Assembly: GCA_036897485.1 (NCBI GenBank)
Contig: JAYMTF010001707.1
Span: 1 to 21,747, forward strand
Source: Pelargonium nanum
Lineage: Eukaryota > Streptophyta > Magnoliopsida > Geraniales > Geraniaceae
Reading direction: 5' to 3'
DNA: 21,747 nt
Part shown: piece after piece, positions 17,694-21,747 of the stretch
Layout: each line of letters begins with the position of its first letter
Position numbering within the stretch: the first letter of the stretch is position 1
The notes under the pieces: generated by a model
Database searches by the model: none
Told to the model about the DNA's origin: nothing
Seen by the model: the letters and a program-made list of their open reading frames with translations, nothing else
Translations under genes and position numbers: made by a program

Positions 17694-20600
17694 TTAAGAT
17701 GGTCGCGATGTATTTGCTGAACTCCACAGATTATACTCATCCATCCTTATCATGAAAGAGCTAGAACCCGGGTGGCCACCCCCACCATATGCCTTCATGT
17801 TCAGATATGTAAAAGAAACTTGCTTCAAGATTAAAGTAAAAATATACAACATAATCAAGGAAAAATATACAATTCCATTGATATTGCACGCACCTTTGCA
17901 ATTTCAGAGGTATCAGTAGCACTATCAGTGCTCCTCAAGCACATCTTGAGATTCTTTCGTAGCATGTATATAACAGCTCCTATGGGCCTGAAAGCATTGA
18001 TGGATCTATAATATCAGCTTAGATTCTTTATATCTCCAATAGTCAATGACACTTAAATCATTGCGGGTGTTGTTATTAATTCTGTAAGTGGAAAGGAATA
18101 ATGGGAAGTGATGGAGCAACGACATTCATAAGTACGTTGATGAATTGTGAAGTGCAGGAATTAGCAAAGGTAGAATAGGAGGCTAGGTAGAATAGGAGGC
18201 TATGCAGTAGTAGCACTAATAGGCTCACATCAACTACTGGGCTCTAAAACAAAACGATCAATCAGAAGACCTTAGAGAGTTAGCTTCAAAACCAAAAGTT
18301 TGTTGGACTTCTAAGGGAAGGATGGATGAGAATCTCTAAAGTTCAATTGCCATATATATCTTACTAAACTATCCAAAAGATAGCGTAAATCAAGAAACCC
18401 TTTTCCAAGAAAAAGTACCTGAGACCCGCTTCAGCACTCTTGATGCTGAGTTCCTTGCCAATTTGATCACTTAAGTCCTCATTCCCATCAACCCTAACTC
18501 CCTATAACCACATTTAAAGGACTAAAAGCTTGCTTTGATACAATAAAGAATAATATCTTTCAAGAGTGCACAAGATGAATGCATATAACTTTTCCGTTTA
18601 TAATTCAATGTTGCGTGATCTCTCTTAAGCATGTGAAACAAGATCCGTTTCAGGATGAAACATGTGCATCAGTCATCTTCAACACAAAAAGAATTGCATA
18701 GCTCATTAGACTAGCAATCTAGAGAAATGATTGAAATGGAAGTTTTTGTTTACCAGACACTCCCCATATAATCCTCTGCCCAAACGGACCTTGAAAACTT
18801 TATCGAGCAACTTGTTAACGGCAATCTGGCGGGAAGATGTATAAGCACTTCCCTTGGCAATTAAATCTTCAGCACTAATCTCCAGTAACTATAGTGTAGA
18901 CAATTTGAACCAAATTAGAGGGAGTTTAAAACTGTAAGAGAAAAAATACTAGCAACGAAAAGATTTAAGACATTGTAAGAAGGATGAGGTTGGGGTGGGG
19001 AATGTTTTGGGATTCGACATATATGATAATCCAAGCTGCAGTAACTTCCACCAGCACACAGTAGCGTATTGGCAAGTATATAACAGTGTTCATTCACAGT
19101 AAAAAGCAAAGACAAAATTCATATATCCTCTTCTTAGGTTGAGCCTACTGTTTGAAACTATAAAGAAATCTTCTCTCTTGGATTAGTAGTTGATTGTGAT
19201 TAATCTAACAAAGTGCCATCACAATCTTTAAGCGGTAAACAACAATGAGAGAAAAGAATAATCTCGTAAGAACAATACTAAACATTTAAATCATCAAACC
19301 TGTTCATACATGTATGGATTAGTAATACAGTTCAACTTTGAACGCCACTCTTTAAGCCCAATACTAAATTCTTTGACGTCAGGTAGGCTCCATCGACGAA
19401 GATCGCTATCTTCGATGTACTTAAGGACCATTTCTACACGATCTCGGTGTGCTGGATTAAGTAGAATCTCAGCCTCCCCCTTAATTTTGAATAAAAAAAA
19501 TGAAATTTTATTTTAATTCTTCAGTTAATCCCAAATAGCACATCAGCGAATAATTGTTGCTGATAATAATTTTTGTCTTTACTTACATTACCAGGTATAA
19601 TATCTCCAAGTTTAGCTAAGAAGTGTTCATATACAGCCCTGGAGCTGCTCTTCTCAAGATCCACACAAAGTGAGAGGTTCTCAGGGCAGTCCTCAGTAGA
19701 GGGAAGGGATGAAAGCACTGATTTCCGGTGATCGAATCCTATTATCCTATAGAACCAAAAATTAATAAATAATCTACTTAGACAAACTGAACAACAAAGT
19801 CATGAACACATCTTGTGTCCACCTTGTCAAATAAAATGATGATGATACAGTGCAAATTTAGCTTACTCGCAGTTCAATCGCTGTGCAAGCTTCACAGCGA
19901 ACCCTTTGGGACCAAGAAAGTCAAGAAGATAGCACCTCTCAAGTCCTTCCACATACAAATCATCAACCCTGTAAGAAAGAAACCAACCAAAAATAAACTG
20001 AATATACATGTTTGGTTGTTGAAAAATGATAACTGAAACTTCGGGGCTGTTTAGTTGCAGAAAAAATATGTTTTCCAGAAAATTGAAAACTGTGTTCAGC
20101 TCTGCAATTCTACTAACTGAAAAAAAAAATGAACAAGATTACTCATTTATCCAGGGAAAGCAGAAAATTAGAAAATGAAAACAGTTTTCCACAACTAAAC
20201 AGGTCTTTAACATTTCCACTTGTGTATCTAGTACATTAAAGAACTTGGATTGTCCACTGAAACTGACTTGAGCTAAAAAATCATTTATTTCTTCGAAACC
20301 ATTAGGGTCTAACTTTTTAGAGATAAAGTTCTTATTTCCTATCCTTTAACCACATTCTACAAACAACCAAACGAATGGTTCGTAAAAACAAAAGTAATGA
20401 ATCAATGCCAACAATCACAATTATATTCAATTCAACAAACTAGTGTAACTAAGTAAACACTCACTCCGTTTCAAAATGAGTATCAACTTTTCCAGGTTTT
20501 GTAGAAATTAAAAGATAGGTTAGTTAGGGCTGGATTCTAATAAACTATCTTATGCATATTACGGAATAAATTAATACAATATTACTTGTAACAAAAAAAC

Positions 20601-20994
20601 GCAATTCTTGTTTCTCTTCACCGCCAAACACAAACCCCGAACAAACAGAAATTAAGAACCACAAAATCCAAGAACCGCGATTCAATTCACATACAAATAT
20701 AAAGAAAAGCATAAATGCATGTACAAGGTGAGAGTGATGGACGGACCTGAGGCCAAGAGAAGCGACGGATGAGAAAGGCAAGATGAGGCATGGGAGATGG
20801 AGGCGAGAGTGGAAGAGGTGAGCGAAGAGAGCGGAGAAGGCACCAGAGATTGACGGATAGTTGTAGAGGACAACATTTGGAACCTTCTCCTCTGCAGCTC
20901 TGGCTATGGCTTCGAGCGCCGCGTCTGATCGAAAACTGCGAGCTCGCCGGAACGGAGCGGCCACTGAGGCCACGATTCTCCTTGTGCTTAGCAT
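17694..20994 (-). CDS. DHH/DHHA1 phosphoesterase-like protein (eight exons, 366 aa)
   Basis: Minus-strand exons: 20994-20747, 19968-19867, 19746-19587, 19479-19300, 18888-18754, 18501-18419, 17987-17894, 17792-17694. All have GT-AG borders and the phases join to 367 codons with stop. The N-terminus (1-24) is rich in Arg and Ser with no acidic residue before D24, as in an organellar presequence. A DHH-like region follows: YNYPSISGAFSALF (44-57) at the motif I site, LLDFLGP (97-103), and FDHRKS (121-126) in place of DHH. The C-terminal AYGGGGHPGSSSF (335-347) is the GGGH signature of the DHHA1 nucleic-acid or nucleotide-binding domain. DHH/DHHA1 proteins include RecJ, oligoribonuclease (NrnA) and cyclic-dinucleotide phosphodiesterases. 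Motif I lacks the usual aspartates, so activity is uncertain. I know no established gene symbol. Confidence 0.85.
18168..18201. repeat. Perfect 17-bp tandem duplication in an intron
   Basis: The word aggtagaataggaggct occurs twice in a row (18168-18184 and 18185-18201) inside the intron between the sixth and seventh exons of the DHH-like gene. Identity is complete, so it is young or a sequencing-stable slippage product. Confidence 0.9.
20043..20205. mobile_element. MITE in the first intron of the DHH-like gene
   Basis: The left end GGGCTGTTTAGTTGCAGAAAA (from 20044) and the inverted right end (TTTTCC...CTAAACAGGTC, ending about 20204) share CTGTTTAGTTG and GAAAA with few differences, giving terminal inverted repeats of about 21 bp on a 160-bp element with no coding capacity. 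The ends resemble GGGCCTGTTTGG-type termini of PIF/Harbinger-related or hAT-related MITEs. I cannot fix the target-site duplication, so the superfamily stays open. Confidence 0.65.
20460..20510. mobile_element. Possible Stowaway-like MITE end fragment
   Basis: The stretch cactccgtttcaaaatgagt (from 20459) resembles the CTCCCTCCGTTTCAAAAT terminus common to plant Stowaway (Tc1/mariner) MITEs. No matching inverted end is seen downstream, so at most one end remains. It lies in intron 1 of the DHH-like gene. Confidence 0.35.
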
Positions 20995-21260
20995 TTTTGT
21001 AATGCCGGGAATCGACTATGTGAGTGTCACATACATCCAGTGAAGTTTCTCCAATGGGCCTTCATGAGGCCCATTATAATTTTCAGTTCAACACTAGCTC
21101 AGATTAATGTACATATAGGGCTAGAGCTAGGCAGCTAGCAAATCAAAGATCGGGTTCGGGTTTTTGAGGCTTTATCCGAATCCGACCCGTAAGAACTTCG
21201 AGGTCGAGTTCCGATGGGCCTTGTTGAGGCCCAATATAATTTTCAATTCCACAATAGCTC
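20995..21260 (-). promoter_or_regulatory. Putative promoter of the DHH-like gene with paired site II motifs
   Basis: Two copies of a 47-bp repeat (21054-21100 and 21214-21260, 41 of 47 positions equal) each carry TGGGCC and its inverted form GGCCCA seven bases apart. TGGGCC/T is the site II element bound by TCP factors, frequent in plant promoters of mitochondrial and ribosomal protein genes. They lie about 60 and 220 bases upstream of the ATG. This fits the presequence-like N-terminus of the product. Confidence 0.6.
21054..21260. repeat. 47-bp direct repeat, 160-bp offset, with internal inverted repeat
   Basis: Copy one (21054-21100) contains AATGGGCC and GGCCCATT as perfect 8-bp arms around ttcatga (21053-21075). 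Copy two (21214-21260) keeps 6-bp arms around ttgttga. Six substitutions and no gap separate the copies. Between them is a CG-containing block with gggttcggg and ccgaatccgaccc near 21152-21188. Confidence 0.85.
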
Positions 21261-21661
21261 GTGTCATAGCGTGGACACAGAAAATGTCACATGACCATTT
21301 TGTTTGGAAAACATTTTTGCTAGTAAAATGAGTTTTTTAAACAAATTCTCTTCCTACTTTGCCTATCTACCATTCCAGCTTTGCCTTATTTTGGGCATCT
21401 TGTAACACTAGATTGACTCAAATTACGTAGATGTGGCCTTATTATTTTAAATATATATTTTTTCCTAAATCGAGTTTATTTTTATTTTTACAATATTTCA
21501 AAATAAAACAAAATCTCATGAAAAAATATTTACAAATCTATATTCAAATTTTATCAAATAAAACACAAAATGTCTCTCTCTATATTATGACTATTTACTA
21601 TGTATGTACAGTTTGAATGGAATGATCTTTATAGGTCGGACCTAACATTTAAATATAATCT
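21261..21661. other. AT-rich DNA without recognisable genes
   Basis: No domain-bearing frame, repeat family or RNA gene is recognisable. The one longer open frame (61 codons near 21431) is low-complexity and lacks support. Confidence 0.5.
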
Positions 21662-21708
21662 TATATATATATATATATAATAGGAAAGTCACACACTATT
21701 TGTGTGAC
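21662..21708. repeat. (TA)9 microsatellite next to a perfect 8-bp hairpin
   Basis: Nine TA units (21662-21679) are followed by GTCACACA and TGTGTGAC as perfect arms around ctatt (21688-21708). Sequence resembling tgacatgtgtca follows before the window ends. MITEs often sit in or beside TA tracts, so this may be the edge of one, but its other end is outside the window. Confidence 0.6.
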
Positions 21709-21747
21709 AAGTGGCACTTCAAAAATTTGACATGTGTCATTTTATTT

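Noticed and set aside
20545..20746. Continuation of the first exon of the DHH-like gene to a 149-aa frame
   Set aside because: A CAG/GT donor at 20747 joins in phase to VDDLYVEGLERC at 19968; the extension is intron read-through.
1..21747. CRISPR array, bacterial operon or viral genes
   Set aside because: No regularly spaced repeats or prokaryotic gene order; introns and plant protein families are throughout.

Overview
The window is nuclear DNA from a flowering plant, most likely a eudicot. The evidence is AT-rich non-coding DNA, genes with many GT-AG introns, intronless L-type lectin receptor kinases, a plant ferric-chelate reductase and short non-autonomous transposons. The species cannot be named from the sequence alone.

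Left part (1-10.4 kb): four L-type lectin receptor-like kinase (LecRK) genes lie head to tail on the minus strand. The first is cut by the left edge of the window (1-1580); the others are complete (2148-4184, 5106-7094, 8404-10422). Each encodes a signal peptide, a legume-lectin domain, one membrane span and an RD-type Ser/Thr kinase, as in LecRK class IX. The spacers carry related sequence as well. Upstream of genes 2 and 3 lie matching relics of further copies, so the duplicated unit was larger than one coding region. Gene 2 has a 25-bp G/C-only insertion (apart from one T) that changes its C-terminus. Gene 1 begins at a methionine equivalent to Met8 of its neighbour.

Middle (10.4-16.4 kb): a 2.4-kb AT-rich spacer holds a short SINE-like insertion with 13-bp target-site duplications and a second tRNA-like fragment. 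It is followed on the plus strand by a nine-exon FRO6/FRO7-type ferric-chelate reductase (12827-16414, modelled at 718 aa). All exon phases join, and both haem histidine pairs and the FAD and NADPH motifs are present. Its seventh intron is 93 bp long, divisible by three and free of stops.

Right part (16.4-21.7 kb): after a convergent spacer, an eight-exon minus-strand gene (20994 to 17694, 366 aa) encodes a DHH/DHHA1 phosphoesterase-like protein with a basic, presequence-like N-terminus. Its first intron carries a MITE. Its upstream region has two copies of a 47-bp repeat, each holding an inverted pair of TGGGCC site II motifs. The right edge has a (TA)9 tract next to a perfect hairpin.

The three gene types (cell-surface perception, iron reduction, probable organellar phosphoesterase) show no sign of working as one system. 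The clearest biology is local expansion and decay of a receptor-kinase cluster. I found no convincing undescribed system.
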